Part shown: positions 22,842 through 32,617 of the stretch, piece by piece
Layout: each line of letters begins with the position of its first letter
Position numbering within the stretch: the stretch's first letter is position 1
NCBI GenBank assembly: GCA_031281345.1
Contig: JAITFN010000078.1
Location: 1-33,698, forward strand
Length of the DNA stretch: 33,698 nt
Direction: 5' to 3'
Source of the DNA: Candidatus Fibrimonadaceae bacterium
GTDB taxonomy: Bacteria > Fibrobacterota > Fibrobacteria > Fibrobacterales > Fibrobacteraceae
Translations under genes and position numbers: made by a program
The notes under the pieces: model-generated
What the model was told of the DNA's origin: nothing
The model's input: the letters and a program-made list of their open reading frames with translations, nothing else
The model's database searches: none

Positions 22842-23639
22842 TTATCCCCTGCCCACCCGTAAAATTGCAAACAAGGCTCTTTGCAGTTGCTCAAAATTCG
22901 CATTGAAAACCTGCACCATAAGAGGCATAGAATAAATTAAAACTACTACCCCTATAAATACTTTCACAGGAATACCGAGTATCCAAACTTGCAACTGAGG
23001 CATAACCCTATTCATAAGCCCAAGAGAAACGGTGCACAAGAAAATAGCTCCCATAACAGGTGCTGCAAACTGAAATGCAACCACAAAAGAACTGCAAGAG
23101 AGCAAAATTAAAATGGAGGCAAAATTGCGAGTGTCCCAAACAAAATTTCCTATGGGAATATATTGAAAAGATTCAAACAGCACACGTATAAAAAAGTAAT
23201 GACCGCCACTTGCTAAAAACAAAACTATTAAAAGTATAGTTAAAATTATGGAAAAAATATCGCTTTGAAATTCAGTAAAGGGGTTCATAGTTCCCTGCAT
23301 AAGCCCAATATCGCGCGCAATCCATTCACCGCCCATAACAATAAAATACCATAAAAAAGATGCCGCAAAACCTATCATTATACCTATAAAAACCTGCTCC
23401 AAAACAATCATAAAAAAGAACACCGGAGAATTCGCAATGGCAAAACCCACCAGAGGCATTTGCGGATACACCAAAATAGTGAGCAAAAGAGATATTGCGG
23501 CTTTCACGGTTGTTGGCACGGAGTTCTGAGAAAACATAGGCAACAAAAAAACTATTGTGGCAATGCGTATAAGTGCGAGTATAAAAAGCTCTATTTTTTC
23601 TACGGCAAGGTCTGTAAGTGAAGAGGCAAGGGAGAGCAT
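22842..23639 (-). CDS. fliR: Flagellar biosynthesis protein FliR
   Basis: FliR is an integral membrane component of the flagellar type III export gate, assembled with FliP and FliQ. The 265-residue protein is almost wholly hydrophobic with 6 or more membrane segments, and carries the family motifs FLLPMFSQNSVPTTVKAAISL, EQVFIGIMIGFAASF and MNRVMPQLQVWILGIPVKV. The flhB start follows directly on its stop. FliP and FliQ are not in the window, so the export genes are split in this genome. Confidence 0.95.
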   Translation of the reverse strand: MLSLASSLTDLAVEKIELFILALIRIATIVFLLPMFSQNSVPTTVKAAISLLLTILVYPQMPLVGFAIANSPVFFFMIVLEQVFIGIMIGFAASFLWYFIVMGGEWIARDIGLMQGTMNPFTEFQSDIFSIILTILLIVLFLASGGHYFFIRVLFESFQYIPIGNFVWDTRNFASILILLSCSSFVVAFQFAAPVMGAIFLCTVSLGLMNRVMPQLQVWILGIPVKVFIGVVVLIYSMPLMVQVFNANFEQLQRALFAILRVGRG

Positions 23640-23640
23640 A

Positions 23641-24036
23641 TCACCTCTGTTTCCATTTAACCCTGTAACGAGGCTCGTGCAAAATCGCAGCCCAAAGAAC
23701 GCCGTGTGCTGGGTCTTTTAAATCAAATTGATACTTGGTGATTTTCTGCTCTTTTGGTGGAGGAGAAGCAGCAATCATCGTGTGTGGGTGCGAGTGATGA
23801 AGCTCTTGTTCTAGTGCTGGTTTTGGCTCGTGTCTTGGTTCGTACCCCTCCTCTTCTTCATTTGGGATTCCCATATATTCGCGTATTTCTCTTAATGGGT
23901 CTGGAATTGGCTCGGTTGCTTCTGGGGGTGGAGTATATTTTTGAGCTGCTTTTTTTGCAGCCTCTTTTTTTTGCTTGTTATATGCCGCAATCATTTGAAT
24001 AGCAGCTATAATAATAAATATAAGGAGGGTTTCCAT
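23641..24036 (-). CDS. Small membrane-anchored protein of the floA-fliR operon
   Basis: 131 residues with an N-terminal membrane helix (METLLIFIIIAAIQMIAAY) and a Lys/Ala-rich stretch. A long Pro/Glu/His-rich linker at about 36-95 is probably disordered. A compact conserved-looking tail, FDLKDPAHGVLWAAILHEPR, precedes the C-terminal RVKWKQR. I recall similar short tails with VIWSEIL-like motifs in uncharacterised Bacteroidota/Fibrobacterota proteins, but no function is known to me. It lies one base from fliR and four bases from floA, so it is co-translated with them and may act with FloA at the membrane. Confidence 0.7.
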   Translation of the reverse strand: METLLIFIIIAAIQMIAAYNKQKKEAAKKAAQKYTPPPEATEPIPDPLREIREYMGIPNEEEEGYEPRHEPKPALEQELHHSHPHTMIAASPPPKEQKITKYQFDLKDPAHGVLWAAILHEPRYRVKWKQR

Positions 24037-24039
24037 TTT

Positions 24040-25020
24040 TTATTTCAAGTCCTTTTCTGAAACGCCGGAAATTTGTGTGCGCATTTGGGTATCTGCTTTT
24101 ATGTTCTGCAAATTGTAATAATCCATAACTCCCATACGCCCATTTTTCAAAGCATCTGCCATTGCAAGCGGAATTTGAGCCTCTGCTTCCACAACTTTTG
24201 CCTGCATTTCAACAACTCTCGCTTTCATTTCCTGTTCGGCAGCAGCGGCCATTGCTCGCCTCTCTTCGGCTTTTGCCTGTGCAATTTTTTTATCTGCCTC
24301 GGCACGGTCAGTTTCAAGAATTGCCCCTATATTATGTCCAACATCAACATCTGCAATATCTATGGAGAGAATTTCAAAAGCTGTTCCGGCATCCAGTCCG
24401 CTGGCAAGCACTTTTTTGGAAATCATATTTGGGTTTTCCAAAACCTCTTTGTGATTTTTTGCGCTGCCTATGGAGCTAACAATGCCCTCGCCCACGCGGG
24501 CAATAACAGTTTCTTCGCCTGCACCGCCAACCAGCTTGCGAATGCTGGCTCGTACGGTGATTCTGGTAACCGCTTGCAACTGAATTCCGTCTAAGGCAAC
24601 CGCACTTACTTTTGGCGTGGTGATAACTTTTGGATTAACGCTCATTTGCACGGCTTCAAGAACATTTCTGCCAGCGAGGTCTATAGCCGCGCTTTCTGCA
24701 AAAGAGAGGTTGATATTTGCCTTGTTTGCCGCTATAACAGCCTGCACAACACGCAACACATTGCCACCAGAGAGGTAATGAGCTTCTAGCAAATTTGTTT
24801 CCACAGGAATACCAGCTTTAACGCTCAAAATCCTAGATTCAACTATCATACGCGGATTAACCTTCCTCAGTCGCATTCCGAGTAGCTGAAAAATGCCCAC
24901 GCTCGCCTTTGAAAACAAAGCCTGCAACCACAAGCTAAAAAAACTTGCCATAAAATAAACTAAAACAAGGGCTACTACCCCTAATACAAGCATACCTATA
25001 AGAGTGACCTGTGCTGCCAT
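24040..25020 (-). CDS. floA: Flotillin-like protein FloA
   Basis: FloA (YqfA) is a flotillin-like scaffold of membrane microdomains. The 326-residue protein has an N-terminal membrane insertion (about 8-35), a band-7/SPFH-like domain with [34 protein letters not shown] and [18 protein letters not shown], and a long Ala/Glu/Lys coiled-coil at about 235-290 ([20 protein letters not shown]). The order and length match Bacillus FloA. It heads the operon floA-131aa-fliR-flhB-smpB. A TTCTATATTAC -10-like element lies upstream (near 25050-25060), with AAAGGAGT before the ATG. Confidence 0.94.
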   Translation of the reverse strand: MAAQVTLIGMLVLGVVALVLVYFMASFFSLWLQALFSKASVGIFQLLGMRLRKVNPRMIVESRILSVKAGIPVETNLLEAHYLSGGNVLRVVQAVIAANKANINLSFAESAAIDLAGRNVLEAVQMSVNPKVITTPKVSAVALDGIQLQAVTRITVRASIRKLVGGAGEETVIARVGEGIVSSIGSAKNHKEVLENPNMISKKVLASGLDAGTAFEILSIDIADVDVGHNIGAILETDRAEADKKIAQAKAEERRAMAAAAEQEMKARVVEMQAKVVEAEAQIPLAMADALKNGRMGVMDYYNLQNIKADTQMRTQISGVSEKDLK

Positions 25021-25097
25021 TTACAAACTCCTTTGAACAAAACATTTGTAATATAGAAATTTCTAAATTAAAATAACATCAATATAGGCAACTCATT

Positions 25098-26129
25098 ATG
25101 AAAACTGTTTTTGTGGTAGATGACAACGCAGAGGATTTGGCGGCAGCGAAACAAGCTTTGAGCGGCAGTTATCAGGTTTTAACAATACCTTCCGCAGAGA
25201 AAATGTTTTGGTTGCTTTCCGAAACAACTCCAGACATAATCTTGTTGGATATTGAAATGCCAGAAATGGACGGTTTAACCGCACTTGCAAAATTCATGGC
25301 AAACGAATATGCAGCAAGAATACCCGTTATGCTTTTAAGCTCCTCCGCAAACGCCGAAGTAGAAGCTAAAGGTATCTCTCTTGGTGCGGTGGATTTTATT
25401 TCCAAGCCATTTTCGCCGCCACTTATGCTCAACCGCATTAAAAACCATTTGCGCATAGGCGATTTGGTGAAAAACCGAACTGAGCGCATTGAGCAACTGC
25501 AAAAAAGCATTGTGTTCACATTTGCAAATATAGTGGAAAGCCGCGACAAAGTTTCGGCTGGGCATATAACTCGCATATCGCAATACATAAAAGTTTTAGT
25601 GAAAGCTATGATAGCCAGAGATGTTTACCCAGAAGAACTTGCCGATTGGGATTTGAATACAACAATCAGCTCTGCACATTTGCACGATGTTGGGAAAATT
25701 GTGGTATCGGAATTGATTTTGAACAAGCAGGATAAATTAACTCACGAAGAATACAGTGAAATTAAGCGACACACCACGGAAGGCGAAAAAATTATTGAAC
25801 AAATGATAACCCAAACAGGCGATTCTCTATTTTTGTACAACGCCAAGCTTTTTGCCGGCGCTCATCACGAAAAATGGGACGGAACAGGATATCCGCGAGG
25901 CTTGCAAGAAGAAGATATCCCGCTTCAAGGGCGCATAATGGCACTCGTTGACGTGTACGATGCGCTTGTGTCTGAAAGGCCATATAAACCTGCCATTACC
26001 TGCGATGAAGCAGCAGAGATTATTAAAAAAGATTCTGGAACGGCTTTTGACCCACTCATAGTTGATGTTTTCAGTGAAATCAAAGGAGAATTTGCAGAAA
26101 TAGTAAAAAAAACAAGCAAGGATACGTAG
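25098..26129 (+). CDS. Response regulator with HD-GYP domain
   Basis: The receiver domain (1-120) has VVDDN, the phosphorylation site Asp51 in LLDIEMP, and Lys103 in SKPF. After a helical linker, the HD-GYP domain starts at about 140 (ESRDKVSAGHITRIS), with the metal-binding His196-Asp197 in HLHDVGK, HTTEGEK at about 225, and HHEKWDGTGYPRGL at 256-269. Such proteins usually hydrolyse cyclic-di-GMP on phosphorylation. The signature residues look intact, so activity is plausible. It is one base upstream of the hybrid kinase gene, its likely partner. Confidence 0.93.
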   Translation: MKTVFVVDDNAEDLAAAKQALSGSYQVLTIPSAEKMFWLLSETTPDIILLDIEMPEMDGLTALAKFMANEYAARIPVMLLSSSANAEVEAKGISLGAVDFISKPFSPPLMLNRIKNHLRIGDLVKNRTERIEQLQKSIVFTFANIVESRDKVSAGHITRISQYIKVLVKAMIARDVYPEELADWDLNTTISSAHLHDVGKIVVSELILNKQDKLTHEEYSEIKRHTTEGEKIIEQMITQTGDSLFLYNAKLFAGAHHEKWDGTGYPRGLQEEDIPLQGRIMALVDVYDALVSERPYKPAITCDEAAEIIKKDSGTAFDPLIVDVFSEIKGEFAEIVKKTSKDT

Positions 26130-26130
26130 A

Positions 26131-28578
26131 ATGAAACGTCTAACCTTATTTTTGTTTACTTTCTCTTTTGCAGTGGTTTGCGCAGCACTTTTTTTTGCAA
26201 ACAAATTTGTGGATTTTTCTCTGAACATTATGAAAGAAAACATAGAACGTCATTCCATTGCCGTAGCAAAACATTTAGTGGATATGGTTAGCGTTGATGA
26301 GTTGGACAAATACCGCGAAAAATCAGATATGCAAACTCCGGCTTACCAAAATTTGCGTGAAAAACTGCGAGACTTTGCAAAAGAATCCGATGTTGCTTAT
26401 GTTTATTTTATTCGCCCCGAAGAAAATTATTTGCAATATATAATAGACAACGATTTTAACGATTCAACGCGGGTAGGTTTAGATACTCCCCCCATTAGCT
26501 ACGAAAAACTGCCGCTGCTCAAAGATGTGAAAAACCAGGGCAAAGCCCTATATACCGGTCTTGGCAATTACGAAGTTGATTGGGACGGGCTCTCCACTGC
26601 TTATGCTCCGATGTACGATAAAAAAGGCAATTTAAAAGCCATTGTAGGCGTAGATATAGAAGATAAACACATTGTTTACGCAGAACAAATGGTATTCAAA
26701 CTCATAACCTTGCAAATTATCTCGGTGATAATCGTATTCATAAGCGGATTGCTCGGCATTATCAGTTTCCGCAACGAAGCGCGCATAGCAGAGAAAGCCA
26801 AAATAAACGCAATTAACGCAAATGCCTCTAAATCCAAATTCTTAGCAACCATAAGCCACGAAATACGTACACCTATGAATGCCATAATAGGTTTTTCAGA
26901 AATTGAACTTTTGAAAGAAGAAACCCCAACAGAAATAAAAAATACATTCCGCAAAATACATAACTCCGGTTATATGCTCCTTGGGATTATCAACGATATT
27001 CTAGACCTCTCTAAAATTGAAACCGGAAAATTTGAAATTGTCCCCATTAACTACGACACAGCAAGCCTAATCAACGACACCGTTCAGTTGAATCTTATGC
27101 GAATTGGCAGCAAACCCATTGAGTTCACGCTTAAAGTTGCAGAAAATTTACCCGCAAAATTATTCGGAGACGAACTTCGCATTAAACAGATACTCAACAA
27201 CTTGCTTTCAAACGCAATTAAATACACAAAAGAAGGGCAGGTGAATGTTTCCTTTGCTTTGGCACCTCGCGACAAAGAAACCATAAACCTCGTGATAACC
27301 GTAAGTGACACAGGTCAGGGCATGACCAAAGAACAGGTGGAGCATTTGTTTGATGAGTATTCCCGCTTTAATATGGAACTCAACCGCACAGTAGAAGGCA
27401 CAGGGCTTGGAATGAGCATAACCAAACGCCTTGTGGAAATGATGGACGGAAAAATTATTATTGAGAGCGAGCCTGGCAAAGGTTCTGTATTCACTGTGCG
27501 CGTTGCGCAAACACTAACAGGCAGCGAGGCACTTGGCAAAGAACTTGCAGAAAACTTGCAAAGTTTGCGTTTTTCCGGTGAATCGCAGCTCAAGGAAATT
27601 CAAAAAGTGCGTGAATATATGCCCTATGGCAGCGTGCTTGTGGTTGACGATGTGGAAACCAACCTAACTGTGGCAATGGGTTTAATGGCACCTTATGGCT
27701 TGAAAATCGAACTCCTCGCAAGTGGAATAGAAGCCCTTGAAAAAATAAAAGAGGGCAATGTTTACGATATTGTGTTTATGGATCACATGATGCCAGAAAT
27801 GGATGGCATTGAAACAACCAAAAAAATAAGGGAAACAGGTTATACAAAACCCATAATCGCACTAACAGCAAATGCGGTGGCTGGGCAAGCGAATATGTTT
27901 CTCCAAAACGGTTTTGACGATTTTATTTCCAAGCCAATAGATATCAGGCAATTGAACAAAGTATTGAAAACTTGGGTTCGCGATAAAGCAGCTCCAGAGC
28001 TTGTGGAAAAAGCAAAACAAGAACAAGGTACAAGCAAAGATATAATTCCTCAAATAAAAACCGATTTGCTGGGCGTTTTTGCAAAAGACACCAAAAAAAT
28101 TCTGCCCGTTATTGAATCCACTTTAGAAAACATAGCCAAAGCAACAGAAGAAGATTTGCGTGGGTTCACAATAAAAGTTCACGCTATGAAAAGCGCCCTT
28201 GCAAACATAAACGAAAAAGAAACATCAAATTTGGCAGCCGAGTTGGAAAAAGCTGGAAAAGAGCAAAACAAAAATAAAATTGAAGCAGAAACCCCCGCAT
28301 TCCTCGCCAAGTTAAAAGATATAATAGCAAAGATAGACGAGGCGGCAAACGACCCCGGAGCAGATGCAGACGAAGATCCGGCATATTTGCAAGAACAACT
28401 GCAAATAATAAGTACAGCCTGCGAAGTTTACGATGTGGAAAGCATTGAAACCGCCCTTGAAAATTTAAAGAAAATGAGATGGACAAAAGAAACAAAAGTG
28501 CTTATAGATAAAATATCCGAATATTTACTATTTAGCGATTTTGAGGCGGTGAGCAAATTATGCTTTGGCAAGATATGA
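26131..28578 (+). CDS. Tripartite hybrid sensor histidine kinase
   Basis: An 815-residue kinase. An N-terminal membrane helix (about 3-24) and a second at about 189-212 enclose a 160-residue periplasmic sensor with a Cache/PAS-like end (AYAPMYDKKGNLKAIVGVDI). Then come HisKA with phospho-acceptor His243 (ISHEIRTPMNAIIGF), an ATPase domain (NNLLSNAIKYT, DTGQGM, GTGLGMSI), a receiver with Asp552 (FMDHMMPEMDG), and an Hpt domain with His685 (VHAMKSALANI). It is thus a phosphorelay kinase that may pass phosphate to the upstream receiver-HD-GYP protein. It overlaps the next gene by 19 nt. The ligand is unknown. Confidence 0.94.
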   Translation: MKRLTLFLFTFSFAVVCAALFFANKFVDFSLNIMKENIERHSIAVAKHLVDMVSVDELDKYREKSDMQTPAYQNLREKLRDFAKESDVAYVYFIRPEENYLQYIIDNDFNDSTRVGLDTPPISYEKLPLLKDVKNQGKALYTGLGNYEVDWDGLSTAYAPMYDKKGNLKAIVGVDIEDKHIVYAEQMVFKLITLQIISVIIVFISGLLGIISFRNEARIAEKAKINAINANASKSKFLATISHEIRTPMNAIIGFSEIELLKEETPTEIKNTFRKIHNSGYMLLGIINDILDLSKIETGKFEIVPINYDTASLINDTVQLNLMRIGSKPIEFTLKVAENLPAKLFGDELRIKQILNNLLSNAIKYTKEGQVNVSFALAPRDKETINLVITVSDTGQGMTKEQVEHLFDEYSRFNMELNRTVEGTGLGMSITKRLVEMMDGKIIIESEPGKGSVFTVRVAQTLTGSEALGKELAENLQSLRFSGESQLKEIQKVREYMPYGSVLVVDDVETNLTVAMGLMAPYGLKIELLASGIEALEKIKEGNVYDIVFMDHMMPEMDGIETTKKIRETGYTKPIIALTANAVAGQANMFLQNGFDDFISKPIDIRQLNKVLKTWVRDKAAPELVEKAKQEQGTSKDIIPQIKTDLLGVFAKDTKKILPVIESTLENIAKATEEDLRGFTIKVHAMKSALANINEKETSNLAAELEKAGKEQNKNKIEAETPAFLAKLKDIIAKIDEAANDPGADADEDPAYLQEQLQIISTACEVYDVESIETALENLKKMRWTKETKVLIDKISEYLLFSDFEAVSKLCFGKI

Positions 28579-29459
28579 ATGAAATCAATACCGAGTTGAG
28601 GAATAGCATTCTTTGCATTCCTCCATACCAACAATGCATTACAAAAGAATTCATTGGAAAAATGTACAAGAAAAAAAATAATGAGAAATTGCTGGTCAAT
28701 AACATAACCAACATTATTCTCTCTCCGTGGCAACGCGCATATCAAATGGAATTTCGCTATAAAAAAACGAGAATATTTGAGCCTTTTATACCTGTTTTGG
28801 AATATGGTGTATTTTCTTCTGTGCTAACAGACTGGGTGTGCGCATATTTAACCCTATTGCCCGTTGTTGAAGCGAGCCTTAGAAGATGGATGAAAGAAGA
28901 AAATATGTCTTTGAAGAGCCTGCACAAATTTTACTATACTTTTGGCAAATATTCCAAAAAATATATAGAAGGTCACGATGATGAAAAAGAGAATATAACA
29001 AAAGAATATATAAGATATTTAAAGCACGGTTTTAGAATGTTATATATGAGCTTTGAAGAATGTCATAGAAAAAATTTTAAAGAGATTTTTAACCGGAATT
29101 TGACTTTGCACAAATTGGAAGGAGCAATGGACACGCAAGAAACTTTGCGCAACGTTACAAGAGTCCTGCTACTTATGGATGTTATTTCTGAATTGTATTT
29201 GATGCAGGAATCAGATGATTTGTGGCAAGACTGCATTTCTGTAGATCCAGAGCAAAATGTGAATTTTCAATTGCGCTGGCTTTTATACGAAAAAAAGGCA
29301 AGTATCAAAACAGGCCACAATGATTTTTTAATTGTCCAAAATGCCCTTGTTGGGAAATCTTCCGAAAAAAAGAAAAAGGAATTGCTCAAGCACTTAAAAG
29401 AAGAAATGCCAATTATCTACCCCAATCAAAAAATCGGTCTCCATTTACAGCGTTGGTAA
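28560..29459 (+). CDS. Hypothetical protein with HEPN-like RNxxxH motif
   Basis: A 299-residue, largely helical, basic protein. Residues 175-210 (EIFNRNLTLHKLEG, then VTRVLLLMDVISELY) contain Arg179-Asn180-x3-His184, the RNxxxH active-site motif of HEPN ribonucleases. They resemble the NRHxxLHG...LLLD pattern in HEPN proteins and abortive-infection C-terminal domains. The N-terminal 75 residues are of unknown type. It overlaps the hybrid kinase by 19 nt and is therefore part of the same operon. An in-frame ATG at 28575 is an alternative start. The HEPN call is motif-level only, and the fold and toxicity are not shown. Confidence 0.6.
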   Translation: MLWQDMNEINTELRNSILCIPPYQQCITKEFIGKMYKKKNNEKLLVNNITNIILSPWQRAYQMEFRYKKTRIFEPFIPVLEYGVFSSVLTDWVCAYLTLLPVVEASLRRWMKEENMSLKSLHKFYYTFGKYSKKYIEGHDDEKENITKEYIRYLKHGFRMLYMSFEECHRKNFKEIFNRNLTLHKLEGAMDTQETLRNVTRVLLLMDVISELYLMQESDDLWQDCISVDPEQNVNFQLRWLLYEKKASIKTGHNDFLIVQNALVGKSSEKKKKELLKHLKEEMPIIYPNQKIGLHLQRW

Positions 29460-29472
29460 TTCCCTAAATTTG

Positions 29473-30618
29473 CTACTTTGCCAAAATAGCTCGCTTTTCC
29501 CCTAAAATCCTAGTGTAAAATAAAACGCCTTCCCTTTCGCCTTTTGGCGAAAGGCGGTGAATTTCTGCCTCTGGAACAACCTCAACGCCGCGTTTTTTCA
29601 ACGTGAGTTTTCCAATGCCGTGTTTTTTTAACATAGCCTTTACATTATTTGTGGAAAGACTGCTTTGGTCTATAACCTTATACGCCGCAAATCCTTTATG
29701 CTCAGGCGAAAGTTCCTCGCAAGAGAGATAAGCAAGGGTGGAATCTATTTGCCAAAAACTGCATTTCTTTGCCTCGCTCAAAAACAGGTGGCTGCGAACC
29801 AAAACTGGAACAGGCTCCAAAATAAAATTTCCCAATTTTTTTATATCCAAACTCGTGCTTTGCAATTCATCTTTTTCACATTGCCATTCAAAAGTTTTTC
29901 CCTCGCAAATAGCAACCGCCCTAATAATTCCTTTTCCAAACACACCTGTTAGCATAAGGCATTCCCTACAGTCCTTTGCATCTCCCAAATAAAGAACATC
30001 ACTCTCCTTTGGGAGTTCATCTTCTGGAAATGCGGGAGGCAGTTTCACCATTCCTCCGCGAAATTTTTTGGAGAGTTCAAGGATGCTTTCAAAACTCGGA
30101 TTTAATCCCTCTCTCCTTGCGGGGTCTATGCAAAAAAAATCTCTGGATTTAATTTCCAAGGCGTTTTGCAAAACTGCTCTATGAGGTTGTTTTAAACGTT
30201 CCATATTCTCGTTGAACATCAAAACTCTTTCTGGAGCAATGTCCACGCCGCTTGCAACAATGCCGCTCGGCAGCCAAAAACTATCCCCACCCATACCGCA
30301 GCACAAATCGGCAATTTTAGCACCGCTTTGCCACATCTTTGCCTTGTATTCAGAAATATCCCTTGCGGTTGCTTGTTCAAAAGCCAGCCTATCGCAAATT
30401 AAATCCACGTTTTGCAAACAAAATTTTTTCCTTATCTTTGGCAAAATTTCAAGATAATGAATTAGAGCACGCCTCTCTTGCTGGTTATATTTTTTGGAAA
30501 GTTTGTCGGATAGTTTTAGGGGGTCTTTTAGCAAGGGCAAGCATTCTTCTGCAATAGGGCTTATTTCTGCTTTTCGCAAAAACTCTAAAGCCTCCAAAGG
30601 AAGGCTATCTTCGTTCAT
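29473..30618 (-). CDS. THUMP-like class I SAM-dependent methyltransferase
   Basis: A 381-residue protein with a helical N-terminal region and a Rossmann methyltransferase core: DLCCGMGGDSFWL at about 104-116 (SAM-binding motif I) and CIDPARREG at about 163-171. DPARR is the hallmark of a widespread, poorly studied family with a C-terminal THUMP-like/ferredoxin-like region, here about 270-381. By analogy the target may be RNA, but this is not established. It overlaps the fcl end by 14 nt and is last in the gmd-fcl unit, although it has no obvious link with sugar synthesis. A perfect 9-bp inverted repeat lies within its 3' coding end. Confidence 0.78.
   Translation of the reverse strand: MNEDSLPLEALEFLRKAEISPIAEECLPLLKDPLKLSDKLSKKYNQQERRALIHYLEILPKIRKKFCLQNVDLICDRLAFEQATARDISEYKAKMWQSGAKIADLCCGMGGDSFWLPSGIVASGVDIAPERVLMFNENMERLKQPHRAVLQNALEIKSRDFFCIDPARREGLNPSFESILELSKKFRGGMVKLPPAFPEDELPKESDVLYLGDAKDCRECLMLTGVFGKGIIRAVAICEGKTFEWQCEKDELQSTSLDIKKLGNFILEPVPVLVRSHLFLSEAKKCSFWQIDSTLAYLSCEELSPEHKGFAAYKVIDQSSLSTNNVKAMLKKHGIGKLTLKKRGVEVVPEAEIHRLSPKGEREGVLFYTRILGEKRAILAK
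29533..29554. repeat. Perfect 9-bp inverted repeat inside the methyltransferase gene
   Basis: CCTTTCGCC-TTTT-GGCGAAAGG. It lies in the codons near LSPKGEREG. It is not followed by a T run on the coding strand, so its role is unclear and may be chance. Confidence 0.5.
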
Positions 30619-31546
30619 TCTTTAAATACCATTCGTACAATTTCTCAACGCCTTCTTCAATCTCAATTTTGTGCCTCCAGCCCATAGCTTGAATTTTGCT
30701 AACATCGCAGAGTTTTCGCATTGTGCCATTTGGTTTTGAGCTGTCAAAAATAATTTTGCCATTGTAGCCTATTGTTTTTGCAACGAGTGCGGCCAAGTTT
30801 GCTATGCTTATTTCTTTTCCTGTTCCTATATTTATATGGCTTTTGACATCTTTGTAATTTATGTTTTCTAAACAATAAACACAGGCATCTGCCATATCTT
30901 CGCTCCACAAAAACTCACGCAAAGGCTCGCCTGTTCCCCACAATTCCAAAACATCTGCTCCTTCGCATTTTGCCTTATGTATTTTGTAAATCATTGCCGG
31001 CAAAACATGGCTGTTTTCTGGGTGAAAATTGTCGTTTGGTCCGTAGAGATTTGTTGGCATAACGGCTATATAGTTTGTACCATATTGCAAATTGAAACTC
31101 TCGCACATCTTTAAGCCAGCAATTTTTGCTATGGCATAAGGTTCATTTGTTTGTTCCAACTCGCCCGTTAAAAGCGCACTTTCTGGCATTGGCTGGGGAG
31201 CGTTTTTTGGATAGATGCAAGTGCTTCCCAAAAATAAAAGTTTTTTCACATTGTGCCTAAAGCTTTCCCCAATAACATTTTGCTGAATTTGCAAATTTTC
31301 ATAGATAAAATCTGCACGGTAGGTGTTGTTGGCAATTATTCCCCCAACTTTTGCCGCGGCCAAAACAACAAATTCCGGCTTTTCCTTTTCAAAAAAATCC
31401 TTTACCGCACTTGGATTAAGCAAGTCAAGTTCTGCGTGGCTTTTGCCTATTAAATTTGCATAACCCTTATTTTGCAAAGAACGCCAAATAGCAGAGCCAA
31501 CAAGCCCGCGATGCCCAGCAATATAAATTTTAGATGTTTTTTCCAT
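30605..31546 (-). CDS. fcl: GDP-L-fucose synthase
   Basis: This enzyme epimerises and reduces GDP-4-keto-6-deoxymannose to GDP-L-fucose with NADPH. The 313-residue protein has the nucleotide-binding GHRGLVG (11-17), KVGGI, Ser108 in LGSTCIYP, and the catalytic Tyr137-x3-Lys141 in PYAIAK, followed by [14 protein letters not shown]. The ATG at 31546 is used; the longer reading starts at TTG inside gmd and has no better RBS. It overlaps the gmd end by 17 nt, the classic gmd-fcl pair for surface polysaccharide precursors. Confidence 0.95.
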   Translation of the reverse strand: MEKTSKIYIAGHRGLVGSAIWRSLQNKGYANLIGKSHAELDLLNPSAVKDFFEKEKPEFVVLAAAKVGGIIANNTYRADFIYENLQIQQNVIGESFRHNVKKLLFLGSTCIYPKNAPQPMPESALLTGELEQTNEPYAIAKIAGLKMCESFNLQYGTNYIAVMPTNLYGPNDNFHPENSHVLPAMIYKIHKAKCEGADVLELWGTGEPLREFLWSEDMADACVYCLENINYKDVKSHINIGTGKEISIANLAALVAKTIGYNGKIIFDSSKPNGTMRKLCDVSKIQAMGWRHKIEIEEGVEKLYEWYLKNERR

Positions 31547-32600
31547 GTTCTTTTTTAGCCAGTTTAATATCGCTTTCAACCATTATTTTAACCAACTCTT
31601 CAAAGGAGGTTTTCTTGGGATTCCAGCCTAGCAAGGTTTTGGCTTTGGTTGGGTCGCCTAGCAGCTGTTCAACCTCTGCGGGTCTAAAATACTTTGGGTC
31701 AACTTCAACAAGAACATTTCCTGTTTTAGAGTCAATGCCTTTTTCTTCTACTCCCTTTCCTTCCCATTTGAGTTCTATACCCGCATTTTTGAATGCAAGG
31801 GTTGCAAACTCTCTAACGGAGTGGTATTCGCCCGTGGCTATAACAAAATCTTCTGGCTCTTTGTGTTGCAAAATAAGCCACATACACTCAACATAATCCC
31901 TTGCATATCCCCAGTCCCGCAAGGAACTCAAATTGCCCAAATACAACTTGCTCTGTAAACCCAAAGAGATGCGTGCTGCCGCAAGTGTGATTTTTCTGGT
32001 CACAAAAGTTTCGCCGCGCCGTTCGCTCTCGTGGTTGAAGAGAATGCCATTAACCGCATACATTCCATAACTTTCGCGGTAATTTTTTGTTATCCAAAAA
32101 CCGTAGAGTTTTGCAACACCATAAGGAGAACGCGGATAAAAAGGAGTAGTTTCTTTTTGAGGAATTTCTTGGACTAAGCCGTAAAGTTCGCTTGTGCTTG
32201 CCTGGTAAATGCGAGTTTTCTTTTCCATACCCAAAATGCGCACCGCTTCTAAAAGGCGAAGGGTTCCAATGGCATCTGCTTCTGCGGTATATTCTGGCAC
32301 ATCAAAAGAAACTTTCACGTGGCTTTGCGCAGCTAGGTTGTATATTTCATCTGGCTGAACCAATTGCAAAATGCGAATCAGCGAGCTGGAATCGGTCATA
32401 TCGCCATAATGCAGGTTCACAAGCCGCTTTTGCTTCATGTCACGCACCCATTCGTCTAAATAAAGGTGCTCTATGCGACCGGTGTTGAATGAGCTGCTAC
32501 GGCGCATAATGCCGTGGACCTCATAACTTTTTTCAAGCAAAAACTCCGCTAAAAACGACCCGTCCTGACCTGTTATGCCAGTGATAAGAGCTTTTTTCAT
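31530..32600 (-). CDS. gmd: GDP-mannose 4,6-dehydratase
   Basis: Gmd converts GDP-mannose to GDP-4-keto-6-deoxymannose, the precursor of GDP-fucose and related sugars. The 356-residue protein has [17 protein letters not shown] (8-24), [35 protein letters not shown] (134-141) and Tyr160-x3-Lys164 in SPYGVAK. The start at 32600 (MKKALITG) is the family N-terminus; the upstream extension has no family similarity. There is no good Shine-Dalgarno before it. The gene is 17 bases from the end of the outer-membrane gene upstream. Confidence 0.96.
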   Translation of the reverse strand: MKKALITGITGQDGSFLAEFLLEKSYEVHGIMRRSSSFNTGRIEHLYLDEWVRDMKQKRLVNLHYGDMTDSSSLIRILQLVQPDEIYNLAAQSHVKVSFDVPEYTAEADAIGTLRLLEAVRILGMEKKTRIYQASTSELYGLVQEIPQKETTPFYPRSPYGVAKLYGFWITKNYRESYGMYAVNGILFNHESERRGETFVTRKITLAAARISLGLQSKLYLGNLSSLRDWGYARDYVECMWLILQHKEPEDFVIATGEYHSVREFATLAFKNAGIELKWEGKGVEEKGIDSKTGNVLVEVDPKYFRPAEVEQLLGDPTKAKTLLGWNPKKTSFEELVKIMVESDIKLAKKEHGKNI

Positions 32601-32617
32601 AGAAGGAAAATAGAAAT

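Noticed and set aside
31547-31579. Longer N-terminus of the GDP-fucose synthase
   Set aside because: It begins with TTG inside gmd and adds 11 residues absent from the family; ATG at 31546 fits the normal start.
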